This document shows, piece after piece, positions 1-8,794 of a stretch of 64,000 nt of DNA. The DNA is from Bacteroidia bacterium (lineage in GTDB: Bacteria > Bacteroidota > Bacteroidia > Bacteroidales > Paludibacteraceae): NCBI GenBank assembly GCA_009930305.1, contig RZYM01000010.1, positions 1 to 64,000 of the forward strand. The letters are read 5' to 3'. Below the pieces are notes generated by a model that saw only the letters and a program-made list of their open reading frames with translations, searched no databases and was not told the DNA's origin. Both the position numbers and the translations under genes were made by a program. Every line of letters starts with the position of its first letter. Position 1 is the first letter of the stretch.

Positions 1-1338
1 ATTATTTTTGGAAAAAAAGGCTCCATTTCCTGTAGTTGGCCATACCATTATTTCATTGATAACAATCGTAGGTCCAGTATAATTGCAATCAACTACTGGA
101 GGTTCTGCTGTGCCATTACAAACAGTATTGATGGTGCCATCAACAGTTAAGGTCATTAAATTAGACGCACAGTTGTTTACCACAACTGTTACCAACGCAC
201 GAGGACTTTCGCAACCATTTATGGTTTGAGTAACGTACGTAAGAGTAGTGCCAGGAGTTGTGGTAGATATAACAGGGACACTAGAACTTCCCGTTCCACC
301 CGTTTCTGAAGTGTACCACGTAAGGTTAGTGCCAGTTACCAAATCAGTAAATACAGTAGGGATTTCACCCACACAATATTCAATAGGATCTTCGGGTACG
401 GATGGAGGAGCAATGGTAGCTGTAAAAGTAATTGCATCTAAAAAGCCCCCCACCGAAATATGTTGGAAAAGAAAACGTGTGGTAGTTTGACCCACAGGAA
501 CTGTATAGCTCCCTTGGTGTAATCCCCAATCAGTATGAGAATCTGTTGCGGTCATTATTTGCTTATAAGGTCCTCCGACCGGTCCGGCAGAGACCTTACA
601 TATGGTCGTTCCAGCTTTGCCTCTATATGCAAAACTGAGATTAAAAACGACAGGATCGGGAGTATTATAATCTTGATATAATCCCGCTCCCATTAACTCT
701 ATAAAAGCACTCCCTTCATAAGGATCAACGCCTAAAGAATTGCCTACCCTCCAAAACTCAATAGTTCCATTAGAAGCGGTGGTTTGCCATCCCGGAACGG
801 TAGATTGAGCAATCGCACCACTTGCTCCAACAGGAAGTTCAAAACCAGGGTCTATTGTGTAAATTACACAAGGATCGGAAGATACAGAAAGAGGAGTATA
901 ACTTGACCAAGTACCAATACTTCTTTTTATTCCCCAACCATCCATCTGGAACCCTGTAATGTTGTATATATTATTACTCCCATCATAGGTTAAATCCTCT
1001 GTTTGATTCAATACATTTCCCCATGTATTGGCAGTTGTACTACCATCCATACGACAAAAAATTACGTTAGTATAATTCCCTAGAGGAGAAGTAACCTCAT
1101 ATGTGTCTGTAGAGCCAGACACTAAAGTCATATCCATAAAAGCCCCTGTAGAAGTTCCTGATATATAAAAAAACAAAGCAAATCTGTCTGTCTCGGACGA
1201 GTCATACTCATTCCAAGCTTCTGGATTTAAATACAACTTAGTTCCTTCTACAATATCAGCAGCAGATATACCCCCTGTAACAAAAATAAGAATTATCAAA
1301 AGATGTACTCGTTGGATTTTGAGTAAAGTAGCCTTCAT
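1..1338 (-). CDS. Large secreted multidomain surface protein (C-terminus outside window)
   Basis: The frame is open from an ATG at 1338 to the window edge, giving at least 446 residues. Residues 1-25 form a signal peptide (hydrophobic core LLIILIFV, then GGISA). Residues about 28-150 form a domain also found at the N-terminus of the protein at 6557-8794; shared signatures are GTKLYLN, NVIFCRM, WxNVxNQTEDLTYDG and a GW near the end. A middle part follows without recognised motifs. Residues about 320-385 look like an Ig-like module (CVGEIPTVF, LTWYTSETGGTG, VTQTINGCES). INEIM near residue 428 resembles the start of a lamin-tail domain. An extracellular, possibly carbohydrate-binding role is inferred. 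A T9SS sorting domain may lie beyond the edge. Confidence 0.75.
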   Translation of the reverse strand, partial: MKATLLKIQRVHLLIILIFVTGGISAADIVEGTKLYLNPEAWNEYDSSETDRFALFFYISGTSTGAFMDMTLVSGSTDTYEVTSPLGNYTNVIFCRMDGSTTANTWGNVLNQTEDLTYDGSNNIYNITGFQMDGWGIKRSIGTWSSYTPLSVSSDPCVIYTIDPGFELPVGASGAIAQSTVPGWQTTASNGTIEFWRVGNSLGVDPYEGSAFIELMGAGLYQDYNTPDPVVFNLSFAYRGKAGTTICKVSAGPVGGPYKQIMTATDSHTDWGLHQGSYTVPVGQTTTRFLFQHISVGGFLDAITFTATIAPPSVPEDPIEYCVGEIPTVFTDLVTGTNLTWYTSETGGTGSSSVPVISTTTPGTTLTYVTQTINGCESPRALVTVVVNNCASNLMTLTVDGTINTVCNGTAEPPVVDCNYTGPTIVINEIMVWPTTGNGAFFSKNN

Positions 1339-1651
1339 ATACGTACGTAAAAATATTTTAGATTAAATAACATAACTGTAATAAAAAAACAATTGTACTA
1401 TTGAAAACCCAACCCAAACAAAATGAATATAACAATATTTAACATTTATCTCAAAAATCTATCTTACGTGCATGTATATTTCAACGGATTTACTTTACAC
1501 ATTTATTACTTTGAGTATACTTTGAGCCTAAGTAATCATTGCAGAAACAACCATACAAAAGTATTTTAATTTTTATTAACATGACTCAGGGTTGGGATAA
1601 AGATAAGATTGATTGTTATATAACCGAATTACAAACCTTAAACTAATTTTT
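1339..1651. promoter_or_regulatory. Divergent intergenic region with tandem TACTTTGAG repeats
   Basis: This 313-base AT-rich gap separates two divergently transcribed secreted-protein genes. TACTTTGAG occurs at 1507-1515 and again at 1518-1526 (11-base period), with a related TACTTT at 1491-1496. No standard TAnnTTTG -7 box with proper spacing was found. The repeats could be an operator or an ECF-type promoter for the amylase gene; this is inference. No gene was seen in the gap. Confidence 0.4.
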
Positions 1652-3754
1652 ATGAAAACAATTAACAAACTAAAAATGACTGCCTTTTTAGTCATGAGTA
1701 TCATTAATTTAACTTGGCTACAAGCCCAAGCTCCAAGCCAGAGTGATGCTGTTATGCTACAGGGTTTCTATTGGGACTCTCAATCAGAAACAAGTTGGAC
1801 TAAACTTACCACAATGGCAAGCGAAATAGCTACCAATTTTGACATGGTTTGGCTACCACCATCTTCTTTATCGGATGGGGGAGTTGGGTATCATCCAAGA
1901 CAATGGAATAACCAAAACAGTGAATGGGGTAGTGCAACTAACCTAAAAACCCTTATTAGCACATTAAAAGCGGGAGGGTGTAGAGCTGTTGCCGACATTG
2001 TTGTAAACCATAGAGGCGGTAAAAGCACATGGAATGATTTTTATGAGGATGATTTTGGCACATATGGTAAATTCCAACTTACTTCTGCTCATATCTGCAA
2101 AGATGACGAATGTGTAGGGAGTGGATACGCTGCTACTGGAGCCAATGATACTGGATACGAACAAGTATGCAATGCGTGGGGAGGATATTGTTCTGCCCGC
2201 GATTTAGACCATACAAATACATATGTACAAAATGACATTAAAGCATATCTAAAATGGCTGAAAGGAGAATTTGGCTACGATGGATGGAGATACGATTTAA
2301 CAAAAGGATACAATGGTGGCTATACCAATCTGTACAATTCAGCAGCTGTGGCTTACTACTCTGTGGGTGAGTATTTTGATGGGAGTTTTGATGCTTGCTG
2401 GAATTGGGTAAAAAATGCTAACTACAACTCAACAACTTTTGACTTCCCTATGAAATACGCTGCTCTGAATAATGGATTGGCAGCAGGTAATTATGGTAAC
2501 ATGATTTGGTCAGGTGGTCCTGCAGGATTAATTCATAAACCGGAATATAGTCGCTACTCCACTACCTTTGTTGATAATCACGATACATACCGCGATGGGA
2601 GTAAATACACAGGAGATGTACAAAAAGCGTATGCCTTTATCTTATCATCACCAGGTATTCCTTGCGTATTTTGGCCTCATTGGACAGCTAATAAGTCAGC
2701 GATTAATAGTATGATTAAAGTACGTAAAGCATGTGGCGTACACAACGAATCCGTATGTAGTGCAAATGCAAACAATGGGTATTATAGTGAAACACAGGGA
2801 ACACGAGCAAAATTAATATGTAAAATTGGTTCAACAGGAACACCTAGTGGATATAAAGTGGCAGCTTCGGGAACAGATTGGGCGTTTTATGTGCCTTCAA
2901 ATTTTGATGTAGATGCCAATGTCCCTCCTAAAACAGCTGTTTCTCTTACAATGACTCCCGAAGCAGGATTATACTCAGGCGGAACCTCTGTAACCCTTTC
3001 TGCTACAGGCAATAATACGCCTATTTCTATTTATTATACTATAAATGAGACAACTCCAACTTCGTCTAGCACAAAGTACACATCACCTCTATCCATCAGT
3101 TCAACAACAACTGTTAAAGCAATCGCCATAGATAATAAGGGTAACCAAACTACAGTAGTTTCAAAAACATATTTAACAGAATCGACCTCTATCATAGTTA
3201 AATTTAAAGCCCCAAGCACGTGGACTCAATGTAATTTATGGGCATGGGATCCCGAATCCGATGCCAACATAGCAGGGGGGTCTTCTTGGCCGGGAAATGC
3301 TACAATGACATTAGGATCTGATGGTTATTATTCTTACAAGGTATCTAATTTGACAATTACGACTATCGGGCTATTGTTTAATAATGGAGCAAGTACGGCA
3401 ACTTTGCAAACCGTAGATTTGACAACATCATCCAATGCCTGTTGGGATGCCTTAACTACGACTGACACTGAAGGGAAATATAACGTAAGTTTAAATAATG
3501 TCTGTACACCCACAGTTATAGCAGAAAATATAGCATCTACCGTTCGATGCTACCCAAATCCTGCCTCTACAGAAATGTATATAGCGAGCGAATATGCCAT
3601 CAAAAACGTGAGTATTCATGATATTAATGGAAAACAAATATGGTCTGATAAATCAAGTGTGGTAGATGTATCTCATTTCCCTTCAGGATTATATGTTATT
3701 CAAGTTGATACCGAGAATGGAGACCGATTTATTGAGAAAATAATAAAAAAATAA
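1652..3754 (+). CDS. Secreted GH13 alpha-amylase with CBM26 and T9SS sorting domain
   Basis: A 701-residue extracellular alpha-amylase that cleaves internal alpha-1,4 bonds of starch-like glucans. The signal peptide spans about residues 1-26 and ends LQAQA. The GH13 barrel (about 30-360) has the expected catalytic residues: nucleophile D215 in GWRYD, acid/base E240 in SVGEYF and D311 in FVDNHDT. A chitobiase C-terminal-like Ig module follows (about 426-505, PEAGLYSGGTSVTL), then a CBM26 starch-binding module (about 512-600, with WAWDPES, SSWPG and NNG). The last 70 residues are a type A T9SS sorting domain starting at CYPNPAS. The ATG at 1652 is preferred over an upstream start at 1613 because it directly precedes the signal peptide. 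No SusC/SusD genes accompany it. Confidence 0.93.
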   Translation: MKTINKLKMTAFLVMSIINLTWLQAQAPSQSDAVMLQGFYWDSQSETSWTKLTTMASEIATNFDMVWLPPSSLSDGGVGYHPRQWNNQNSEWGSATNLKTLISTLKAGGCRAVADIVVNHRGGKSTWNDFYEDDFGTYGKFQLTSAHICKDDECVGSGYAATGANDTGYEQVCNAWGGYCSARDLDHTNTYVQNDIKAYLKWLKGEFGYDGWRYDLTKGYNGGYTNLYNSAAVAYYSVGEYFDGSFDACWNWVKNANYNSTTFDFPMKYAALNNGLAAGNYGNMIWSGGPAGLIHKPEYSRYSTTFVDNHDTYRDGSKYTGDVQKAYAFILSSPGIPCVFWPHWTANKSAINSMIKVRKACGVHNESVCSANANNGYYSETQGTRAKLICKIGSTGTPSGYKVAASGTDWAFYVPSNFDVDANVPPKTAVSLTMTPEAGLYSGGTSVTLSATGNNTPISIYYTINETTPTSSSTKYTSPLSISSTTTVKAIAIDNKGNQTTVVSKTYLTESTSIIVKFKAPSTWTQCNLWAWDPESDANIAGGSSWPGNATMTLGSDGYYSYKVSNLTITTIGLLFNNGASTATLQTVDLTTSSNACWDALTTTDTEGKYNVSLNNVCTPTVIAENIASTVRCYPNPASTEMYIASEYAIKNVSIHDINGKQIWSDKSSVVDVSHFPSGLYVIQVDTENGDRFIEKIIKK

Positions 3755-3775
3755 TCATTTAAGAATAGAAATCTT

Positions 3776-3810
3776 TAAAGGGTTGATGGGGTATTTACAT
3801 CAACCCTTTA
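3776..3810 (+). terminator. Hairpin after the amylase gene
   Basis: A perfect 13-base-pair stem (3776-3788 with 3798-3810) encloses a 9-base loop, 21 bases past the amylase stop. No long T-run follows, so termination strength is uncertain, but position and symmetry fit an intrinsic terminator or an mRNA-stabilising hairpin. Confidence 0.65.
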
Positions 3811-3866
3811 CTAAAAACAAGAAGTGATAGAATAAATTGATAAACCCAGAACATTACAAATATATT

Positions 3867-4349
3867 ATGAAAAAAAGAATCTTTCTCGGAATACTTTTAT
3901 TTGTTAGTTTTTTGCCAATATTTTGTAGCGAAAATACGACTCTTACTGTGTTATTAAAAAACAATGAAGAGAAAAGCTATTCGATAACAAACAGTGGGAA
4001 AATATATTTTGACGATATCAATTTATATATTCAGCAAAACCAATCTGATATTTCTTCAATAATCCAGCTATCTCTTATACGTAAGATATTGGTAACAAAA
4101 GAAACAGGATTAGCAGAGAATGCCGAAGAAACGAATAAATATAGTATATATCCTAATCCAACACAGGATTACCTATATCTATCAGGCATTCCAGAAAACG
4201 GATGTGTCTTTCATATTATATCAATAAGCGGACAAATAAGTTGTATCAAGCACATCTCTGAAGGAGAAATAATTGATGTGCGAGAATTGAATCCAGGCTT
4301 TTATCTATTACAAGTTGACGGAGAATGTTTCAAATTCATAAAACAGTAA
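3867..4349 (+). CDS. Small T9SS cargo protein of unknown function
   Basis: A 160-residue secreted protein. A signal peptide covers about residues 1-21 (KKRIFLGILLFVSFLPIFC). About 60 residues follow with a pattern (GKIYFDDINLYIQ, then SLIRKILV) that resembles the start of the next protein downstream (SGVDSMKF, HIDSITFS). The rest is a T9SS type A sorting domain beginning YSIYPNPTQDYLYL and ending FKFIKQ. Little besides the export and anchoring signals is present, so it may be a small surface-displayed protein. The ATG at 3867 is chosen over the one at 3837 because it begins the signal peptide. It sits between the amylase and a beta-helix protein on the same strand. Confidence 0.75.
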   Translation: MKKRIFLGILLFVSFLPIFCSENTTLTVLLKNNEEKSYSITNSGKIYFDDINLYIQQNQSDISSIIQLSLIRKILVTKETGLAENAEETNKYSIYPNPTQDYLYLSGIPENGCVFHIISISGQISCIKHISEGEIIDVRELNPGFYLLQVDGECFKFIKQ

Positions 4350-4388
4350 AAGTTCTTATTTAGTCAATAACTTAATTTTTTAAACCCA

Positions 4389-6554
4389 ATGAAATCAACA
4401 TTCGTAATACTATTATGTGCCATATTTACAACCATATTGGTAGCATCACAAACGAATATCCTTATTCATAATTATGGAACAGTCATCAAGAAATCAGCTA
4501 TTTCTGGTGTGGACAGTATGAAGTTTCAAGATATGGTTTCTGTTATGAATTTTTCAGACAACACAACTTTTTCTATTCCAATTGACCATATAGATAGTAT
4601 TACATTCAGTCAAGAAACAGACAAAGATGGCGATGTTGTGTATATAACCTATGATGAGACCTCCGTTTCTGTTATAAACCCTTTTTCAAACAATGGTGTA
4701 ACTATTTCAACACAGGGAGCTCTTGTAACGGTTAACGCTATAATTGAACAAAAAATTCATTATTTTGTAACAGGAACGACATTCAATGGGGGGCTTATAA
4801 TTAATTCTACATATCCGATAACCCTTACCCTGAATGAGGCAAATATAACAAACAGTACTAGTGCAGCTATCAATATTAATAGCAAAATTAATACTGATGT
4901 AAATCTAATTGGGGCGTCTGTCCTAGCAGACAATCTTTCTAGTACAGTAAATGCTACTTTCTTTAGTAAAGGTGCTTTAAATTTTGAAGGAAATGGTTCT
5001 TTGTTTGTTTCAGGAAATTACAAACACGGAATTGGCAGTTCAAATGGGGCTGTTAGCATAACTGGAGGAAATATTTCAATTACAAATGCAGTTACTGATG
5101 GCATACATGCAGAAGGTTTTATGATGAGTGGAGGAAACTTCACGTCAACCAATATGCAAGGAGATGCTATTGATGCGGGAACTACCGACATATATATTTA
5201 TGATGGAAACATAACCTCTACTGTTGCTACGAATGACCAAAAAGGGCTAAAAACAGATGCGTCTATGTATATATACAACGGAACGATCACAATGTTATTA
5301 TCAGGAGAAGGAACAAAAGGAATAAGCTCTAAAGGAAATGTGGTAATTGAAGGTGGGACTATTGATTTAACCACGACAGGAGGAGTATACCTACAGTCCT
5401 CAGGAAGCGGATATAACCCATCGTATTGTGTAGGAATAAAAAGTGGTGGACAAACAACCATTAATAATGGAAATATATCAATTAATAATTCAACTACAAC
5501 TATTTCAGGGGGGAAGGGGATTTCTGCTGACGGAGACATAGCAATTAATGGAGGGAGCATAAACGTAGTATGTAAAAGTGGAGGAACTACATACGTTAAC
5601 GAAAATGGAATTAAAGACTCGTTTACCGCATGTGGAATTAAAAGTGATGCAAATATATATCTTAATGCTGGGAATGTATCTTGCTCTAGTAGTGGCATAG
5701 GAGGTAAGGGCATTTCTGCTGACGAAAATGTAACGATAGGAGAAATAGCAGCATCCAACACAGATTTAACTCTCTCCATAAATACATTAGGTGAACGATT
5801 TTTAGTTTCTGGATCTGGTAACAGTGCTGATTATGCTAATCCTAAAGGGATAAAAAGTACAGGGAATCTTACAATAAATAGTGGGACAATAAATGTTATA
5901 TGCTCCCAAACTACAGAAGGAGGAGAGGGTATAGAAAGTAAAAAAATACTAACAATAAACGGGGGCAATGTAAATGTAAAAGCTTATGATGATTGTATGA
6001 ATGCTTCGTCTCATTTAGAAATAACTGGAGGAAATATCTACTGTTATTCGTCTGGAAATGATGCAATTGATAGTAATGGCACAATGACTATAAGTGGAGG
6101 ATTTATTATTTCTTCCGGTACTCGAGCTCCTGAAGAAGGATTCGATTGCGACAATAATACATTTACCGTAAACGGAGGAACATTAATAGGGACAGGAGGC
6201 GCTACAAGCAATCCTACAACTACAACATCTAAACAAAACTCAATAAAATACACTGGTACAGCTGGTAGTGCTATACGTATAAAAAACTCATCCGGAACCG
6301 TTATTTTAACCTTCTTATTACCGAGTTTTCCTTCTACTACAAATACTGGATTTGGTGGACCTGGTGGAGGCAATAGCACAAGTATGGTCGTATTATTTAG
6401 TGACCCAGATTTAACGAATGGATCATATACCTTGCAATATGGAGGCTCTATAAGCGGAGGTAGTAACACAAATGGTTATTATACAGGAGCGACATACACA
6501 GGTGGTTCAAGTAAAACATTCACTATTAGTTCCAAACTAACAACTGTGCAATAA
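4389..6554 (+). CDS. Secreted Cthe_2159-like beta-helix protein, putative carbohydrate-binding
   Basis: A 721-residue secreted protein with a signal peptide (about 1-20, ILLCAIFTTILVAS). From about residue 85 onward it is built of short repeats such as ITGGNISI, INGGSINV, TINSGTINV and INGGNVNV. This is the pattern of the right-handed beta-helix Cthe_2159 family, members of which bind plant cell-wall polysaccharides. The far C-terminus is Gly/Ser/Thr rich (GFGGPGGGN) and shows no clear T9SS sorting domain, unlike its neighbours. A short N-terminal stretch resembles the small protein just upstream. Its stop codon lies two bases from that of the convergent gene at 6557. A role in binding or organising extracellular glycan beside the amylase is inferred from context. 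Confidence 0.8.
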   Translation: MKSTFVILLCAIFTTILVASQTNILIHNYGTVIKKSAISGVDSMKFQDMVSVMNFSDNTTFSIPIDHIDSITFSQETDKDGDVVYITYDETSVSVINPFSNNGVTISTQGALVTVNAIIEQKIHYFVTGTTFNGGLIINSTYPITLTLNEANITNSTSAAININSKINTDVNLIGASVLADNLSSTVNATFFSKGALNFEGNGSLFVSGNYKHGIGSSNGAVSITGGNISITNAVTDGIHAEGFMMSGGNFTSTNMQGDAIDAGTTDIYIYDGNITSTVATNDQKGLKTDASMYIYNGTITMLLSGEGTKGISSKGNVVIEGGTIDLTTTGGVYLQSSGSGYNPSYCVGIKSGGQTTINNGNISINNSTTTISGGKGISADGDIAINGGSINVVCKSGGTTYVNENGIKDSFTACGIKSDANIYLNAGNVSCSSSGIGGKGISADENVTIGEIAASNTDLTLSINTLGERFLVSGSGNSADYANPKGIKSTGNLTINSGTINVICSQTTEGGEGIESKKILTINGGNVNVKAYDDCMNASSHLEITGGNIYCYSSGNDAIDSNGTMTISGGFIISSGTRAPEEGFDCDNNTFTVNGGTLIGTGGATSNPTTTTSKQNSIKYTGTAGSAIRIKNSSGTVILTFLLPSFPSTTNTGFGGPGGGNSTSMVVLFSDPDLTNGSYTLQYGGSISGGSNTNGYYTGATYTGGSSKTFTISSKLTTVQ

Positions 6555-6556
6555 CA

Positions 6557-8794
6557 CTAATATATTTGAATCTTTTCTACACCCATAATTTTGCCTTCTT
6601 TCTCATACTCTAAAATATAGATACCAGGGAGAGAAGGCATAATTATAGTTGTTGTTTTTCGTAAAACCGGTTCTTGTTTTACAATCTGACCAACTACATT
6701 TTTAATAACCAACTTACCCAAATCTATATTATCTATTTCTATAGGAAGTTCAATAGTCACCAAATGGTTTCTACTTGCAGAAGTAGTATAAACACGCATT
6801 GCTGTTTTACTTTTCGGAATAGCCTCATAATAGTTATTGCAACTGGTATATTTTACTCCCATTGAAGTATACGCCTCAACATGATATTCGCCAGAAAAAC
6901 CACTTGGTGAATACAAAAATTGTTGTGTAGCACCTAATATAGGTATTTGATTATGAAACCACTGAAACATAACAAACTTTAAATCAGCATTATCACAAAA
7001 AAGAATATCATCCCATTTGGCATATACCAAAGAGGTATCAATAGAAAAAGGAACAATTTCTGAACTAGAACAACCTGATTCTTCTTGTATAAAAACAATA
7101 GACACTTGATATTCACCAGCCAACACTCCATTCGGTTGCACAAGGGTAATTTCATTATCTACTAACGCTTTATCTTGCTCATTTTGAAATATTGGATTAT
7201 CAAAATATAAACTATAATGGGTTGGGTTTCCTTCCTCAACAACAAAAGGGATAGTTATGTCTTGTTCTGTACAGCTATGAACATTAGTCGATATACTTAC
7301 CTTGGGTAAAGGAAGCACCCTTATTTTAAATACCTCAAATAAATTACTTTCTTCAGCCGAAACAGTTTGAAATAAGATATCATCTATCACAAAATCATTC
7401 CCCTCTGTATTATTCCGTACGTGTTCATTTGTAAGAGCAAGTGATATATTGTCTGCATCTTCTGTGGCAGTAAAAAAAGTAACGTACTCTGTCCAATCTG
7501 ATTCCATAAGAATATGTGTCTCTCCAATTTTCACATTTTTACCATTATAACTAATCGAAGCACTTATACCAGCAGGAAAATCCTCCCCAACATTTCTAGC
7601 CCAATAAGAGAAACGGTATATTTTCCCTTTTTGTAGTTTTAAATCCGGATTTTGTTGTTGAGTGCTACTAATCCAAAAGGCAGCAGACTCAGCTCCTCCA
7701 TCCAAAAATAACATATACTCTCCACTATGAGGACTGATCTCGGGTAAAGAAGAGTGTAAGATTTTTGTATTACTAGTTACAACAGCCCATCCTCGAGTAG
7801 GGCGATTGTAATCAAATGGAGCGTTTAAATCAAACTGTTCGTACTCTGTGCTAAATCCCTTATAATAGGGTAATGAAACATCCTCAAAATCTCCATTTAG
7901 GATAATATTATTATCAATACTTGCATCATGTGTTGGCACCTTTATGCGACAAATATAGGTAGTATCTTTTTCTGCGTTAAAAGAAATAGAAGATAGTGTT
8001 TCTCCAGTATTCCACAGATACTCATATCCTACAGTTATGGGTGTTAACGTTACTGAACTTTGCTGACACACATCAATAGTTGTGAGCTTAGGAGGAGTAT
8101 ACTCTATCGTTCTATCACAATATTCATCAGAAAAGTGAATTTCGACTACACCAGGTTGAGATAAAGATGGGATAGGAATATCGTTGAGTTGAAACTGATA
8201 AGGAGATTGAAAAGGGAATGTTGTTTCAACAATAGCACCTGAAACCACATCATTCACAAACAGTATCCCTTTTGTAGGAGGGTTTACAAAGCTCGCTTTG
8301 CCCGATAACTGATAGGCATTTGCATCGCATTTATCGATATTTACATTGAATTGAGTAAAAGAACACCCAGGTGCGATAGACCACGTTCCTGTACTCTTTT
8401 TGGGCTCAATTTCACCCCATCCATCAATAGTATACAAATTTCTAAGTCCATCATACACCAAATCGTTTGTCTGATTCCAAACATATGCCCAGTTAAAAAC
8501 GGCATAATTGGGATTCATTCTCACAAAAACAATATTTGTCCATTGTGTGCTAACATTCGACCATTGTGTGTTAGGAGTCTCTACTACATATATATTAGGG
8601 TATGATGTAGGAGTCATTGTAACCTGATTATACACATAATCATTATAAAAATAAGCCACAAACCATGCATTATCTCTTCCCCACAGGGATGTTCCACCTG
8701 TGTTTAAATATATTTTTGTGCCACTCATAATGGGGACAGCATACATATATTGCACACACAAAAGAAACAGTAAGTATAGTAGTAATTTTCTCAT
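6557..8794 (-). CDS. Large T9SS-type secreted surface protein, last gene of the ECF cassette
   Basis: A 745-residue protein with a signal peptide (about 1-19). Residues 20-145 form a domain also seen in the partial protein at 1-1338 (GTKIYLNTGG, NIVFVRMNP, VWNQTNDLVYDG). Near residue 300 a segment beginning NGDFE resembles a jelly-roll carbohydrate-binding or extracellular module. PKD/Ig-like segments rich in Cys and aromatic residues follow. The last 80 residues resemble a T9SS sorting domain (LGKLVIKNVVGQIVKQ, PGIYILEYEKEGK), although the usual YPNP motif is missing. The start overlaps the upstream stop by four bases (ATGA), so it is translationally coupled to the STN-barrel gene. It is probably the effector or sensed surface component of that cassette. 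Confidence 0.8.
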   Translation of the reverse strand: MRKLLLYLLFLLCVQYMYAVPIMSGTKIYLNTGGTSLWGRDNAWFVAYFYNDYVYNQVTMTPTSYPNIYVVETPNTQWSNVSTQWTNIVFVRMNPNYAVFNWAYVWNQTNDLVYDGLRNLYTIDGWGEIEPKKSTGTWSIAPGCSFTQFNVNIDKCDANAYQLSGKASFVNPPTKGILFVNDVVSGAIVETTFPFQSPYQFQLNDIPIPSLSQPGVVEIHFSDEYCDRTIEYTPPKLTTIDVCQQSSVTLTPITVGYEYLWNTGETLSSISFNAEKDTTYICRIKVPTHDASIDNNIILNGDFEDVSLPYYKGFSTEYEQFDLNAPFDYNRPTRGWAVVTSNTKILHSSLPEISPHSGEYMLFLDGGAESAAFWISSTQQQNPDLKLQKGKIYRFSYWARNVGEDFPAGISASISYNGKNVKIGETHILMESDWTEYVTFFTATEDADNISLALTNEHVRNNTEGNDFVIDDILFQTVSAEESNLFEVFKIRVLPLPKVSISTNVHSCTEQDITIPFVVEEGNPTHYSLYFDNPIFQNEQDKALVDNEITLVQPNGVLAGEYQVSIVFIQEESGCSSSEIVPFSIDTSLVYAKWDDILFCDNADLKFVMFQWFHNQIPILGATQQFLYSPSGFSGEYHVEAYTSMGVKYTSCNNYYEAIPKSKTAMRVYTTSASRNHLVTIELPIEIDNIDLGKLVIKNVVGQIVKQEPVLRKTTTIIMPSLPGIYILEYEKEGKIMGVEKIQIY

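Noticed and set aside
5198-5779. 193-codon open frame antisense to the Cthe_2159-like gene
   Set aside because: It mirrors the Gly/Asn/Thr-rich repeats of the sense gene, is Pro/Leu/Val biased, and has no promoter or homology.
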